A stretch of DNA of 64,000 bases from Streptococcus gwangjuense (GCF_003627155.1 NZ_CP032621.1:1908482-1972481), one strand, 5' to 3'; shown: positions 8,711-18,400, numbered from the stretch's first letter. Notes: a model not told the origin generated them from the letters alone. Numbers and translations: made by a program.

Positions 8711-9937
8711 ATGAAAGTATTTCTTCAAAATAGAGATTTTAGGCAATTAACCATCAACCAGTGGATTTCAACGGTTGGGGATACGATTTTTTATCTGGCC
8801 TTTTTGAATTATGTGGCAGATGCATCTTTTGCCCCTTTGGCGATTTTACTGATCACGATTTCAGAAACCCTTCCTCAAGTTCTGCAAATCTTTCTGGGAG
8901 TTTTGGCGGATTTTCAACATCATCGTGTCCTAAAATATACAATGATTAGTTTTGCAAAATTTTTGCTTTACTCTATCGTTTCTTTATCACTTTCAGGGCA
9001 GTCCTTTTCCTTGTTATTAGTAGCATTTATTTGTCTGATTAACCTCTTATCTGACACATTGAGTTATTTTTCAGGCGCCATGCTCACTCCGATTTTCATT
9101 AGAATTATTGGGCAAGACCATCTGGCAGAAGCTATTGGATTTAAACAGTCAACTGTTAGTTTAGTGAAAACAATCAGTAATATTCTAGGAGGAGTCTTAC
9201 TAGGTATTCTATCTATCCAGTCTATTTCCTTACTGAATGCTCTGACCTTTTTAATCGCATTTTTAGGTATTCTTTTCATAAAAACAGACCTCTTGAAAGT
9301 AGAAAAAACGATTAGCTATCAAGAAGGACTCTCTGTAAAATCCTTTTGCCAGCATCTGCTCCAATCATCAAAATTGATATGGAATATGAATAAGGTGCTC
9401 TTGGTTTTGTTTATTATCTCTATTAGTCAAGCAGTGATAAATGTTACAGTTCCTGTTTCTACTCTGTTTTTGAGGAATCAGCCCTTTTTGAATTTACAAA
9501 CAGGTCAATCTCTTGCCTTGTTATCCACCCTTGAATTGTCAGCCCTTATTGTCGGAAGCCTTGTGAGTGGCTATCTGAAGAATACAATCTCCATAAAACT
9601 AGCCCTATATGCCTCGCTTATTATCCAATTACTCCTTTTAGTTGGCTTTGTGGCAGTTCGTTTTGACTGGATTCTTATCTTTAGTGCCTTGGATGCCTTT
9701 TTCGCAGGTATCCTCTCTCCTCGATTACAGGAACTCATTTTTAAACAAATACCTGAGGAGTCAATGGGAGCAGTTCAATCCTCTATCGGCGCCATTACAG
9801 TTGTTTTACCTAGCTTATTTACAATAGCTTTGGTAACCATTGCTACTAGCTTTGGAACTCTGGCAGTTAGCTTTGTTTTATTGCTATTTCTTCTAGCTGC
9901 CTTTATCATACTCTTGAATATCCGTGAAAACATTTAG
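8711..9937 (+). CDS. MFS-type transporter, probable efflux protein
   Basis: The 408-aa protein has about twelve hydrophobic segments and the layout of the macrolide-efflux-like MFS group (MFS_3 type) common in streptococci. Its N-terminal QWISTVGDTIFYLAF and GVLADFQHHR regions correspond to TM1 and the loop 2-3 motif. It starts at the ATG at 8711 behind AGGAG; a GTG one codon upstream is less likely. It follows the CPBP gene by about 70 nt on the same strand with no strong terminator between, so it is probably part of the Rgg-controlled unit. It is similar in sequence to the MFS gene at 18451. The substrate is unknown. Confidence 0.8.
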   Translation: MKVFLQNRDFRQLTINQWISTVGDTIFYLAFLNYVADASFAPLAILLITISETLPQVLQIFLGVLADFQHHRVLKYTMISFAKFLLYSIVSLSLSGQSFSLLLVAFICLINLLSDTLSYFSGAMLTPIFIRIIGQDHLAEAIGFKQSTVSLVKTISNILGGVLLGILSIQSISLLNALTFLIAFLGILFIKTDLLKVEKTISYQEGLSVKSFCQHLLQSSKLIWNMNKVLLVLFIISISQAVINVTVPVSTLFLRNQPFLNLQTGQSLALLSTLELSALIVGSLVSGYLKNTISIKLALYASLIIQLLLLVGFVAVRFDWILIFSALDAFFAGILSPRLQELIFKQIPEESMGAVQSSIGAITVVLPSLFTIALVTIATSFGTLAVSFVLLLFLLAAFIILLNIRENI

Positions 9938-9964
9938 CGAAGAATGTGTATATTATATGTTTGA

Positions 9965-9979
9965 GACTGGATTCCAGTC
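9965..9979 (+). terminator. Weak hairpin after the MFS gene
   Basis: GACTGG-ATT-CCAGTC forms a compact 6-bp stem, but the downstream T-run is poor. The flanking sequence ACAATCAGCAGACT (9996-10009) recurs at the terminator at 10889-10902. Confidence 0.4.
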
Positions 9980-10029
9980 TGTTTATGATGGCTACAATCA
10001 GCAGACTGTTAAATTTTTGAGAAAGTTGC

Positions 10030-10058
10030 TTGACATTTTAGACCAATCGGTTTATAAT
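10030..10058 (+). promoter_or_regulatory. Consensus promoter with TetR-type operator in the spacer
   Basis: TTGACA (10030-10035) and TATAAT (10053-10058) are separated by exactly 17 nt. The spacer contains ACCAATCGGT, a near-palindrome placed where a TetR repressor would block polymerase. The remaining TetR coding sequence begins 22 nt downstream. Confidence 0.75.
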
Positions 10059-10080
10059 TAAAAAATGTAGAGGTAAATAC

Positions 10081-10352
10081 ATGAGAAAAGAAGAAAAAAC
10101 AAGACTACGAAGAGAGAAAATCATTACCGCTGCTTTGTTTGAATTTGCTACAAAAGGCTATCAAGGTTTTGTCATCAATGAACTTTGTAAAGTGGATGGT
10201 ATTGCCAAAGGAGTTTTGTATCATAATTTTTCAGGGAAATCAGACCTCTATCTAACTTGGTTTCAGGATATGAACATCAATTATCACAGGTTTTGGATAT
10301 GATGATTTATGGAATACTAGAGGAAGATTCCTCTAAAAAAGGAGAAAAATAA
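10081..10352 (+). pseudogene. TetR-family regulator, internally deleted and frameshifted
   Basis: The frame opens with an intact TetR DNA-binding domain (residues 1-52, with the helix-turn-helix INELCKVDGIAKGVLYHNFSGKSDLY) but stops after 73 codons at 10302. A family member should have about 190 residues. In the next frame, the sequence from about 10288 to 10352 encodes a plausible TetR C-terminus, QVLDMMIYGILEEDSSKKGEK, ending in a TAA that overlaps the ATG of the next gene. The simplest reading is an internal deletion of roughly 110 codons that joined the two ends out of frame. The short product could still bind DNA but lacks the ligand-binding domain. Confidence 0.8.
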
Positions 10353-10864
10353 TGTCGAAAATTTGGAAATGGTTGTTACTAATTGCGGGTATTTTTGCAG
10401 TTTTTGCAGGTTTTAATATGTTTGCACATCCTCTTATTAGCTTGGCTTCCATGACTTTCTTGTTTGCACTTGTATTTGCAGTTCAAGGGATTTCTGAGAT
10501 TGTACAATACTTCAAATCAGAAGAAAAGCATGGCTGGAATTTATTTGGAGGAATTGTTACCCTCATCCTCGCTCTTACCTTATTCTCAGGTAGCTTTATT
10601 GAAATGGTAACATTTGTACCATTTATCATTTCTTTATGGGCCTTGACAAATGGTATTACAAAAACTATCGTTGGTTTCAAGGTTCGTAAGACGGATAAAT
10701 CGGTAGGTACCCCTCTAGTTTGGATGGGGATTTTAGGAATCGTAGCAGGTTTAATCCTGATGGGACACCCATTGATGACCGGTCTCTATATTAGTTACAC
10801 CATTGCCTTTGTCTTTATTTATCAAGGTATTGTGGCAATTGTTCAATTCTTCAAGATTAAATAA
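10352..10864 (+). CDS. DUF308/HdeD-family membrane protein
   Basis: The 170-aa protein has about six transmembrane segments arranged as repeated pairs with short polar loops, the pattern of the DUF308 (HdeD-like) family. A match is seen in WKWLLLIAGIFAVFAGFNMFAHP and the later repeat LGIVAGLILMGHP. HdeD is linked to acid tolerance in E. coli; the role here is unknown. The start overlaps the stop of the decayed TetR frame (TAATG) and is preceded by AAAGGAG, so the gene was coupled to the regulator. With the repressor broken, it may be expressed constitutively. Confidence 0.75.
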   Translation: MSKIWKWLLLIAGIFAVFAGFNMFAHPLISLASMTFLFALVFAVQGISEIVQYFKSEEKHGWNLFGGIVTLILALTLFSGSFIEMVTFVPFIISLWALTNGITKTIVGFKVRKTDKSVGTPLVWMGILGIVAGLILMGHPLMTGLYISYTIAFVFIYQGIVAIVQFFKIK

Positions 10865-10875
10865 GAATAAAATGG

Positions 10876-10907
10876 AGTCTGTCTGATTACAATCAGCAGA
10901 CTTTTTT
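10876..10907 (+). terminator. Terminator after the DUF308 gene
   Basis: AGTCTG(T)CTGATT pairs with AATCAGCAGACT with a single bulged T, followed by a T-run. Confidence 0.8.
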
Positions 10908-10924
10908 CTCTTTCCTGAATGTGT

Positions 10925-10930
10925 TATAAT
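10925..10930 (+). promoter_or_regulatory. Extended -10 promoter of azlCD
   Basis: TATAAT preceded by TGT lies 60 nt upstream of azlC. No clear -35 is present. Confidence 0.55.
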
Positions 10931-10989
10931 AGTCCATGCTATGGCTGGAGCCTTTTCAGCCCACCTATTAAGACAATATGAGGAGAAAG

Positions 10990-11685
10990 ATGAAAGAAAA
11001 AGGATTTTGGGAGGGGGCGCAGGCAGCTATGCCAACGGCCCTTGGTTATGTCAGTATCGGCCTGGCCTGTGGGATTATCGGTGCGCCCTATGTGACACCT
11101 GTTGAGATGGGCTTGATGAGCCTCTTTGTTTATGCTGGGAGCGCCCAGTTTGCCATGTTGGCCTTGATTGCGGTTCAGGCGCCCGTGGCAGCTATTGCTA
11201 TGACGGTCTTTTTGATTAATTTGCGTCTCTTTTTGCTGAGCTTACACGCATCGACCTATTTCCGTCATACCAGTCTCTGGCAAAATATTGGTATGTCTAG
11301 TCTCTTGACAGATGAGACCTACGGCGTTTTGATGGGCGAATTGGCCCATACAGACAAGGTCAATCCGATGTGGATGCACGGAAACAATCTCAACAGCTAT
11401 GTGGCTTGGTTTGTGGGAACAGTGGTTGGAACGGCTCTAGGTGGTCTGCTACCAAATCCAGAAATCTTTGGGCTAGACTTTGCTTTGGTTGGGATGTTTA
11501 TCGGAATTTTTGCTTCGCAATTCCAGATTATGCAAAGACGGATTCCAGTCCGCAATCTGCTCATTATCCTAGCAGTTGTTGCGGTATCCTTCTTTTTACT
11601 CTTGACAGTGGTGTCTCAGTCTCTAGCTGTTCTGTTTGCGACGCTACTTGGTTGTAGCATGGGGGTGGTGTTAGATGGTCAGTAA
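10990..11685 (+). CDS. azlC: Branched-chain amino acid exporter subunit AzlC
   Basis: AzlC is the large integral membrane subunit of the AzlCD system, which exports branched-chain amino acids and some analogues. The product (231 aa from the ATG at 10990) begins MKEKGFWEGAQAAMPTALGYVSIGLACGI and contains the family block FVYAGSAQFAMLAL, with seven to eight hydrophobic segments. An in-frame ATG at 10978 lacks a ribosome site. The ATG at 10990 follows AGGAGA closely and is preferred. It overlaps azlD by 11 bp, so the two are coupled. Confidence 0.9.
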   Translation: MKEKGFWEGAQAAMPTALGYVSIGLACGIIGAPYVTPVEMGLMSLFVYAGSAQFAMLALIAVQAPVAAIAMTVFLINLRLFLLSLHASTYFRHTSLWQNIGMSSLLTDETYGVLMGELAHTDKVNPMWMHGNNLNSYVAWFVGTVVGTALGGLLPNPEIFGLDFALVGMFIGIFASQFQIMQRRIPVRNLLIILAVVAVSFFLLLTVVSQSLAVLFATLLGCSMGVVLDGQ

Positions 11686-11998
11686 GTATCTTTTGTTAGC
11701 AGTTATTTTCTCTGGCTTGGTGACCTGGATTCCCCGTATCATTCCCTTCATCTTAGTCAAGTATAAGGGCTTGCCTGCTATCGTTGAGCGTTTTTTGAAA
11801 TTCTTGCCCGTTTCTATTATCTTTGCCTTGATTCTTTCAAGTGTAGTGACAGGTAAGGTTGGGAGCCTTCCTCAAATCAAATGGCTGGATTTCTTAGCAG
11901 TCTTTCCAACAGCTTGGGTAGCCTTTCGTTATCGCAATCTAGTCGGAACAGTTCTCTTTGGAGTGGTCTTAATTGCACTCTTGCGTTTGGTCTTTTAA
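11675..11998 (+). CDS. azlD: Branched-chain amino acid exporter subunit AzlD
   Basis: This 107-aa protein has four hydrophobic segments and the AzlD signature TWIPRIIPFILVKYKGLP near residues 14-32. AzlD forms the exporter with AzlC. The start lies inside the 3' end of azlC. The TAA stop coincides with the first base of a BOX repeat, so the element supplies whatever 3' signal the transcript has. Length and topology are normal. Confidence 0.88.
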   Translation: MVSKYLLLAVIFSGLVTWIPRIIPFILVKYKGLPAIVERFLKFLPVSIIFALILSSVVTGKVGSLPQIKWLDFLAVFPTAWVAFRYRNLVGTVLFGVVLIALLRLVF

Positions 11999-12101
11999 TA
12001 CTCTTCGAAAATCTCTTCAAACCACGTCAGCGTCGCCTTACCGTACTCAAGTACAGCCTGCGGCTAGCTTTCTAGTTTGCTCTTTGATTTTCATTGAGTA
12101 T
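11998..12101. repeat. BOX element (boxA-boxC type)
   Basis: The segment starts ATACTCTTCGAAAATC and ends GATTTTCATTGAGTAT, the outer inverted ends of streptococcal BOX repeats. Inside, CGTCAGCGTCGCCTTACCGTA is the reverse complement of the conserved boxA core used for BOX typing, with one difference. The GCGGCTAGCTTTCTAG block is also present. At about 104 bp it has no boxB copies. BOX elements are non-autonomous repeats found in pneumococci and close relatives and form extended RNA hairpins. Confidence 0.9.
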
Positions 12102-12142
12102 AAATCAGCCATAAAGAAAACCTATCACAGATATAGATATCA

Positions 12143-12148
12143 TATAAT
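12143..12148 (+). promoter_or_regulatory. -10 element upstream of the amino-acid binding lipoprotein gene
   Basis: A consensus TATAAT lies about 60 nt before the start codon and just behind the BOX element. No good -35 is visible. Confidence 0.45.
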
Positions 12149-12173
12149 GGCGCAAATGGTCTTTTTCTGTTAA

Positions 12174-13037
<864 letters not shown>

Positions 13038-13043
13038 TTTTTT

Positions 13044-13078
13044 GAAATCATCCATTCTGAATAAGGTGGATGATTTCT
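13044..13078 (+). terminator. Terminator after the SBP family 3 gene
   Basis: GAAATCATCCA and TGGATGATTTC form a perfect 11-bp stem with a 12-nt loop and a modest T-run behind. Confidence 0.75.
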
Positions 13079-13090
13079 CAGTTTTTAAGG

Positions 13091-13109
13091 ATATAGTTTT
13101 AAACTATAT
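13091..13109. promoter_or_regulatory. MET-box palindrome (MtaR/MetR-type operator)
   Basis: ATATAGTTT and AAACTATAT form a perfect 9+1+9 palindrome centred on 13100, about 22 nt upstream of the metQ -35. It matches the TATAGTTTnAAACTATA motif described for methionine-gene control by the LysR-type regulator MtaR in streptococci. The factor is inferred; the palindrome is seen. Confidence 0.8.
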
Positions 13110-13130
13110 ATCTGACTATCTAATAACAAT

Positions 13131-13159
13131 TTGTGAAATCAAATAAATTGTGAGATACT
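13131..13159 (+). promoter_or_regulatory. Promoter of the metQ operon
   Basis: TTGTGA (13131-13136) and GATACT (13154-13159) are separated by 17 nt. The weak match suits activator control from the MET-box upstream. Confidence 0.55.
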
Positions 13160-13190
13160 AGTACGGTATTATTTTTAAGGAGAAAGAATC

Positions 13191-14045
13191 ATGAAAATTA
13201 AAAAATGGCTTGGTGTAGCAGCCCTTGCTGCAGTCGCAGGTTTGGCTCTTGCAGCTTGCGGAAACTCAGAAAAGAAAGCAGACAATGCAACAACTATCAA
13301 AATCGCAACTGTTAACCGTAGCGGTTCTGAAGAAAAACGTTGGGACAAAATCCAAGAATTGGTTAAAAAAGACGGAATTACCTTGGAATTTACAGAGTTC
13401 ACAGACTACTCACAACCAAACAAGGCAACTGCTGATGGTGAAGTAGACTTGAACGCTTTCCAACACTATAACTTCTTGAACAACTGGAACAAAGAAAACG
13501 GAAAAGACCTTGTAGCGATTGCAGATACTTACATCTCTCCAATTCGCCTTTACTCAGGTTTGAATGGAAGTGACAACAAGTACACTAAAGTAGAAGACAT
13601 CCCAGCAAACGGAGAAATCGCTGTACCGAACGACGCTACAAACGAAAGCCGTGCGCTTTACTTGCTTCAATCAGCTGGCTTGATTAAATTGGACGTGTCA
13701 GGAACTGCTCTTGCAACAGTTGCTAACATCAAAGAAAATCCAAAGAACTTGAAAATCACTGAATTGGACGCTAGCCAAACAGCTCGTTCATTGTCATCAG
13801 TTGACGCTGCCGTTGTAAACAATACCTTTGTTACAGAAGCAAAATTGGACTACAAGAAAGCACTTTTCAAAGAACAAGCTGATGAAAACTCAAAACAATG
13901 GTACAACATCATCGTTGCGAAAAAAGATTGGGAATCATCACCTAAGGCTGATGCTATCAAGAAAGTGATCGCAGCTTACCACACAGATGAAGTGAAAAAA
14001 GTGATCGAAGAAACATCAGACGGTTTGGATCAACCAGTTTGGTAA
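13191..14045 (+). CDS. metQ: Methionine-binding lipoprotein MetQ (NlpA family)
   Basis: MetQ captures methionine outside the cell for the MetNP importer. The 284-aa product has a signal peptide ending in the lipobox LAAC (cysteine about residue 23), then the NlpA-family fold. Visible blocks include ALYLLQSAGLIKLD and VDAAVVNNTFVTEAKLD. It is first in metQ-M20 peptidase-metN-metP and lies behind a MET-box, so it should be induced when methionine is scarce. A hairpin right after it could cut transcription partially and give more binding protein than permease. The gene is intact. Confidence 0.93.
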   Translation: MKIKKWLGVAALAAVAGLALAACGNSEKKADNATTIKIATVNRSGSEEKRWDKIQELVKKDGITLEFTEFTDYSQPNKATADGEVDLNAFQHYNFLNNWNKENGKDLVAIADTYISPIRLYSGLNGSDNKYTKVEDIPANGEIAVPNDATNESRALYLLQSAGLIKLDVSGTALATVANIKENPKNLKITELDASQTARSLSSVDAAVVNNTFVTEAKLDYKKALFKEQADENSKQWYNIIVAKKDWESSPKADAIKKVIAAYHTDEVKKVIEETSDGLDQPVW

Positions 14046-14056
14046 TAAGAAACAGG

Positions 14057-14081
14057 GAGGTGGGAGAGAAAATTCCACCTC
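14057..14081 (+). terminator. Partial terminator between metQ and the M20 peptidase gene
   Basis: GAGGTGG and CCACCTC pair around an 11-nt loop, followed by TTGCTTTT. The U-run is interrupted, so read-through to the permease genes is likely. Confidence 0.55.
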
Positions 14082-14144
14082 TTGCTTTTGTATAGAGCAT
14101 GGATTGTAAAGAAGACTATTCGTTCATAGAAAGGTAGAGAGAAT

Positions 14145-15518
14145 ATGGTTTTTCCTAGCGAACAAGAACAGATCGAAAAATTTGAAAAGGATCATGTAGC
14201 CCAGCATTATTTTGAGGTTTTACGTACCTTGATTTCTAAGAAATCAGTTTTTGCCCAGCAGGTTGGACTTAAGGAAGTCGCAACCTATCTGGGTGAGATT
14301 TTCAAGCGCGTTGGGGCTGAAGTGGAGATTGATGATACTTATACGGCGCCCTTTGTCATGGCACATTTCAAGAGTTCGCGTCCAGATGCCAAGACCTTGA
14401 TTTTCTATAACCACTATGACACTGTGCCAGCAGATGGGGATCAGGTGTGGACAGAGGATCCTTTTACTCTTTCAGTCCGCAATGGCTTCATGTATGGACG
14501 TGGGGTTGATGACGACAAGGGTCATATCACGGCTCGTTTGAGTGCTTTGAGAAAATATATGCAGCACCATGATGACCTGCCTGTCAACATTAGTTTTATC
14601 ATGGAGGGAGCGGAGGAATCGGCTTCAACAGACCTAGATAAGTATCTGGAAAAACATGCGGATAAACTCCGTGGGGCAGATTTGTTGGTCTGGGAACAAG
14701 GGACCAAAAATGCCTTGGAACAGCTGGAAATTTCTGGTGGAAATAAGGGGATTGTGACCTTTGATGCCAAGGTAAAAAGCGCTGATGTCGATATCCACTC
14801 TAGTTATGGTGGGGTTGTGGAATCAGCCCCGTGGTACCTCCTTCAAGCCTTACAGTCTCTTCGTGCCGCAGATGGCCGTATCTTGGTTGAAGGTTTATAC
14901 GAAAAAGTACATGAGCCAAATGAACGGGAATTGGCATTGGTGGATACTTATGCCCAACGCAATCCTGGGGAAATCAGCCAGATTTATGGTTTAGAATTGC
15001 CTCTTTTACAAGAGGAACGCGCTGCCTTCCTAAAACGTTTCTTTTTCGAGCCAGCCCTTAATATCGAAGGGATTCAGTCAGGTTACCAAGGGCAAGGGGT
15101 TAAAACGATTTTGCCTGCAGAAGCTAGTGCTAAGTTAGAAGTTCGTTTGGTTCCTGGCCTAGAACCGCATGATGTTCTGGAAAAAATTCGGAAACAGCTA
15201 GACAAAAATGGCTTTGATAAGGTAGAATTATACTATACCTTGGGAGAGATGAGCTATCGAAGCGATATGAGCGCGCCGGCCATTCTCAATGTAATCGAGT
15301 TGGCCAAGAAATTCTATCCACAGGGCGTTTCAGTCTTGCCGACTACAGCAGGCACTGGGCCTATGCATACGGTATTTGACGCCCTAGAGGTGCCAATGGT
15401 GGCCTTCGGTCTAGGAAATGCTAATAGCCGGGACCACGGTGGAGATGAAAATGTGCGAATCGCCGATTATTACACCCATATTGAATTAGTAGAGGAGCTG
15501 ATTAGAAGCTATGAGTAG
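14145..15518 (+). CDS. M20-family metallopeptidase
   Basis: The 457-aa protein is of the M20/ArgE-DapE-CPG2 class. Zinc-ligand motifs are visible in order: FYNHYDTVP (His then Asp), [10 protein letters not shown] (bridging Asp), EGAEES (catalytic Glu and ligand Glu), and a late [10 protein letters not shown] histidine. It lies between metQ and metN and overlaps metN by 8 bp, so it is made with the methionine importer. It probably releases methionine or related amino acids from imported peptides or N-acyl forms. The exact substrate is unknown. It has no signal peptide, so it is cytosolic. Confidence 0.88.
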   Translation: MVFPSEQEQIEKFEKDHVAQHYFEVLRTLISKKSVFAQQVGLKEVATYLGEIFKRVGAEVEIDDTYTAPFVMAHFKSSRPDAKTLIFYNHYDTVPADGDQVWTEDPFTLSVRNGFMYGRGVDDDKGHITARLSALRKYMQHHDDLPVNISFIMEGAEESASTDLDKYLEKHADKLRGADLLVWEQGTKNALEQLEISGGNKGIVTFDAKVKSADVDIHSSYGGVVESAPWYLLQALQSLRAADGRILVEGLYEKVHEPNERELALVDTYAQRNPGEISQIYGLELPLLQEERAAFLKRFFFEPALNIEGIQSGYQGQGVKTILPAEASAKLEVRLVPGLEPHDVLEKIRKQLDKNGFDKVELYYTLGEMSYRSDMSAPAILNVIELAKKFYPQGVSVLPTTAGTGPMHTVFDALEVPMVAFGLGNANSRDHGGDENVRIADYYTHIELVEELIRSYE

Positions 15519-16572
15519 AGATATTATCAAGTTAGATCAGATCGATGTGACTTTTCATCAGAAGAAGAGAACCATCACAGCGGTCAAGGATGTGACCATT
15601 CACATCCAAGAAGGGGATATCTACGGAATCGTTGGATATTCTGGAGCAGGGAAATCAACCCTTGTACGGGTGATTAACCTTTTGCAAAAGCCATCTGCAG
15701 GGAAAATTACCATTGACGACGATGTGATTTTTGATGGCAAGGTGACCTTGACGGCCGAGCAGTTGCGTCGTAAACGTCAGGATATCGGAATGATTTTCCA
15801 GCATTTTAACCTGATGAGCCAAAAGACAGCAGAGGAGAATGTAGCCTTTGCCCTTAAACATTCTGGACTCAGCAAGGAAGAAAAGAAGGCTAAAGTAGCT
15901 AAGTTGTTGGACTTGGTTGGCTTGGCAGACCGTGCTGAAAACTACCCTTCACAACTATCTGGAGGGCAAAAGCAGCGTGTGGCCATTGCGCGTGCTTTGG
16001 CAAATGATCCAAAAATCTTAATTTCAGACGAGTCAACTTCTGCCCTTGACCCTAAGACAACCAAGCAGATTTTGGCCTTGTTGCAAGATTTGAACCAAAA
16101 ATTAGGCTTGACTGTTGTCTTGATTACGCATGAAATGCAGATTGTCAAAGATATTGCCAATCGTGTGGCAGTTATGCAGGATGGGCATTTAATTGAAGAG
16201 GGTAGTGTTCTTGAAATCTTCTCAGACCCTAAACAACCCTTGACTCAAGACTTTATCTCAACAGCTACAGGTATTGACGAAGCCATGGTCAAGATTGAGA
16301 AGCAAGAAATCGTGGAACACTTGTCTGAAAACAGTCTTTTAGTGCAACTCAAGTATGCAGGTGCTTCGACAGACGAGCCACTTTTGAATGAATTGTACAA
16401 GCATTACCAAGTAACAGCTAATATCCTCTATGGGAATATCGAAATCCTTGACGGCACTCCTGTTGGAGAATTGGTTGTGGTCTTGTCAGGTGAAAAAGCA
16501 GCGCTAGCAGGTGCTCAAGAAGCCATTCGTCAAGCAGGCGTACAACTAAAAGTATTGAAGGGAGGACAGTAA
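15511..16572 (+). CDS. metN: Methionine import ATP-binding protein MetN
   Basis: MetN is the ATPase of the methionine ABC importer. The 353-aa product has Walker [10 protein letters not shown], the signature LSGGQKQR, Walker B ILISDEST and the H-loop THEMQ. A C-terminal NIL/ACT-like domain (about residues 270-353) follows, of the type that binds methionine and inhibits transport in the family. It starts inside the peptidase gene and ends one base before metP, so the operon is tightly coupled. Confidence 0.95.
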   Translation: MSRDIIKLDQIDVTFHQKKRTITAVKDVTIHIQEGDIYGIVGYSGAGKSTLVRVINLLQKPSAGKITIDDDVIFDGKVTLTAEQLRRKRQDIGMIFQHFNLMSQKTAEENVAFALKHSGLSKEEKKAKVAKLLDLVGLADRAENYPSQLSGGQKQRVAIARALANDPKILISDESTSALDPKTTKQILALLQDLNQKLGLTVVLITHEMQIVKDIANRVAVMQDGHLIEEGSVLEIFSDPKQPLTQDFISTATGIDEAMVKIEKQEIVEHLSENSLLVQLKYAGASTDEPLLNELYKHYQVTANILYGNIEILDGTPVGELVVVLSGEKAALAGAQEAIRQAGVQLKVLKGGQ

Positions 16573-16573
16573 G

Positions 16574-17266
16574 ATGGAATCATTGATTCAAACCTATTTG
16601 CCAAATGTCTATAAAATGGGTTGGGCTGGTCAAGCAGGCTGGGGAACAGCCATCTACCTAACTCTTTATATGACAGTTCTTTCCTTCATCATCGGAGGTT
16701 TCTTGGGGCTTGTTGCAGGTCTCTTCCTTGTCTTGACAGCGCCAGGTGGTGTCTTGGAAAATAAAGTCGTTTTCTGGATTTTGGATAAAATCACCTCTAT
16801 TTTCCGTGCGGTTCCTTTCATCATCCTCTTGGCAGTCTTGTCACCCTTCTCTCATCTAATCGTAGGAACAAGCATTGGTCCAAATGCGGCTATCGTACCG
16901 CTATCTTTTGCAGTCTTTGCCTTCTTTGCCCGTCAAGTACAGGTGGTATTGGCTGAGCTAGATGGTGGTGTCATTGAGGCGGCTCAAGCTAGCGGAGCGA
17001 CATTCTGGGATATCGTAGGTGTTTACCTATCAGAAGGTCTTCCAGATTTGATCCGTGTGACGACTGTGACCTTGATTTCTCTTGTTGGAGAAACAGCTAT
17101 GGCCGGTGCGGTTGGAGCTGGTGGTATCGGTAACGTAGCCATCGCCTATGGATTTAACCGCTACAATCACGATGTAACTATCTTGGCAACCATCATTATC
17201 ATTTTGATTATCTTTGCAATCCAATTCTTGGGAGATTTCTTGACTAAGAAATTGAGTCATAAATAA
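16574..17266 (+). CDS. metP: Methionine ABC transporter permease MetP (MetI type)
   Basis: The 230-aa permease has five or more transmembrane segments and the EAA-loop motif seen as EAAQASGATFWDIV, which docks with MetN. It is the last gene of the metQ-peptidase-metN-metP operon. Its final codons and immediate downstream sequence occur again at 19726-19762, beyond an inserted Rgg-MFS cassette, where the probable original terminator now lies. No terminator follows the stop here, so transcripts may run into the rgg gene. Confidence 0.95.
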   Translation: MESLIQTYLPNVYKMGWAGQAGWGTAIYLTLYMTVLSFIIGGFLGLVAGLFLVLTAPGGVLENKVVFWILDKITSIFRAVPFIILLAVLSPFSHLIVGTSIGPNAAIVPLSFAVFAFFARQVQVVLAELDGGVIEAAQASGATFWDIVGVYLSEGLPDLIRVTTVTLISLVGETAMAGAVGAGGIGNVAIAYGFNRYNHDVTILATIIIILIIFAIQFLGDFLTKKLSHK

Positions 17267-17274
17267 AAAAGAGC
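17237..17274 (+). repeat. Left copy of a direct repeat bounding the Rgg-MFS cassette
   Basis: TTCTTGACTAAG, three differing bases, then a 23-bp identical run starting TTGAGTCATAAATAA and ending AAAGAGC. It covers the last codons and stop of metP. The second copy is at 19726-19762. Confidence 0.85.
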
Positions 17275-17396
17275 TAGGCAATCTGTACATCATTCATAGG
17301 AGTTGTCGTTATAGTCAAGACTTAAAATTCTCTGTACTAGCTGCTATCAACCGTTACTTTTAAGAGTAAGAGAGTTAAGAATTGTGGGGAGTCAAT

Positions 17397-18266
17397 ATGC
17401 AAAATCTGGGAGAAGTTTTTAAAGAATTGAGAAAGAGTCGGAATGTATCTCTACAGGAGGCGACGGGAGGAGAGTTTACTTATTCCATGCTGAGCAAATT
17501 TGAGCGTGGAGAAGCAGACTTATCATCTATGAAATTGATTACTGCCTTAGATAACATCCACTCTGATTTGAATGAATTTATGTACTTGGTACGTGGTTTT
17601 TCTCAGAAAAAGGTTTTGGCTTTTCAAGAAAATCTCTGGGATTTATATGACAGAGGAGGGATTGATTCTCTCCATTCCTTGTATGAAGAGACGACTCAAA
17701 AGTATAGATTAAGTGGTGAAAAGAGCTATCTTTTACAAATGATTCGTATCAAAAGCCTTCTTGTGTTTTTTGCTTCAGAAATAAGGGCAACGGATGAAGA
17801 ACTGACTTTTCTCTATGACTATTTTTTTACTATTGATATCTGGGGAAATTATGAATTAGAACTATTTTCAACGATTTCTACTTTGTTTCCTCTGCCCCTC
17901 TATTTTAAATATTCTAGGGAGATGTTACAAAAGACGGATTTATTAGGCTCTTTACCTAGTAACAAAGTCGCTATTGATACCATTTTAATTAATGGACTCT
18001 TTAAAGCGATAGAGGAAAAGGATAAATTAAAAGCAGACTATTTTACCTTTCAGATTGAAAACCGCGATTTACCAGAATCTGAAGCTTATCTTAAAATCAT
18101 TTATATGATTGCTAAAGGGTATTATGATACTATTTTTAATGTAGAAAATAAGGGTCTTGAAAAAATCCAGAGAGGCATTACAATCTTACAAGATTTAGAG
18201 TATGTAGGTGGTGCAAGATACTATGAAAACTATTTTGCAAATCAGCTTTCAAATAAAGATTTGTAA
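17397..18266 (+). CDS. Rgg/MutR-family transcriptional regulator, second copy
   Basis: The 289-aa protein has an N-terminal helix-turn-helix (about residues 4-55, LGEVFKELRKSRNVSLQEAT then YSMLSKFERG) and an Rgg-type helical C-terminal region. It resembles the regulator at 6870 across the DNA-binding domain. The start is the ATG at 17397, five bases after GGGGAG; a TTG at 17382 is less likely. I looked on both strands around it and found no SHP-type peptide gene, so it may be an orphan or sense a peptide made elsewhere. The neighbouring MFS gene is the likely target. Base composition is more AT-rich than metP. Confidence 0.87.
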   Translation: MQNLGEVFKELRKSRNVSLQEATGGEFTYSMLSKFERGEADLSSMKLITALDNIHSDLNEFMYLVRGFSQKKVLAFQENLWDLYDRGGIDSLHSLYEETTQKYRLSGEKSYLLQMIRIKSLLVFFASEIRATDEELTFLYDYFFTIDIWGNYELELFSTISTLFPLPLYFKYSREMLQKTDLLGSLPSNKVAIDTILINGLFKAIEEKDKLKADYFTFQIENRDLPESEAYLKIIYMIAKGYYDTIFNVENKGLEKIQRGITILQDLEYVGGARYYENYFANQLSNKDL

Positions 18267-18378
18267 TATATTCTCGTTACATCGACTGATGAAAAATAAA
18301 TAGCCTTGTAGATGGATTGATAATTAGTAGTTTCTAGGCGCTAGAGTTTCTATTTTCAGAAAAAATATATTACAAAAA

Positions 18379-18400
18379 AGTGGGGAGCCCCGCTTTTTTT
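18379..18400 (+). terminator. Terminator after the second rgg gene
   Basis: AGTGGG and CCCGCT pair around GAGC, followed by a run of seven T. Confidence 0.8.

Noticed and set aside
11998..12101. RUP element or IS end
   Set aside because: The core is the boxA sequence of BOX repeats, and there is no transposase or IS630-type terminal repeat.
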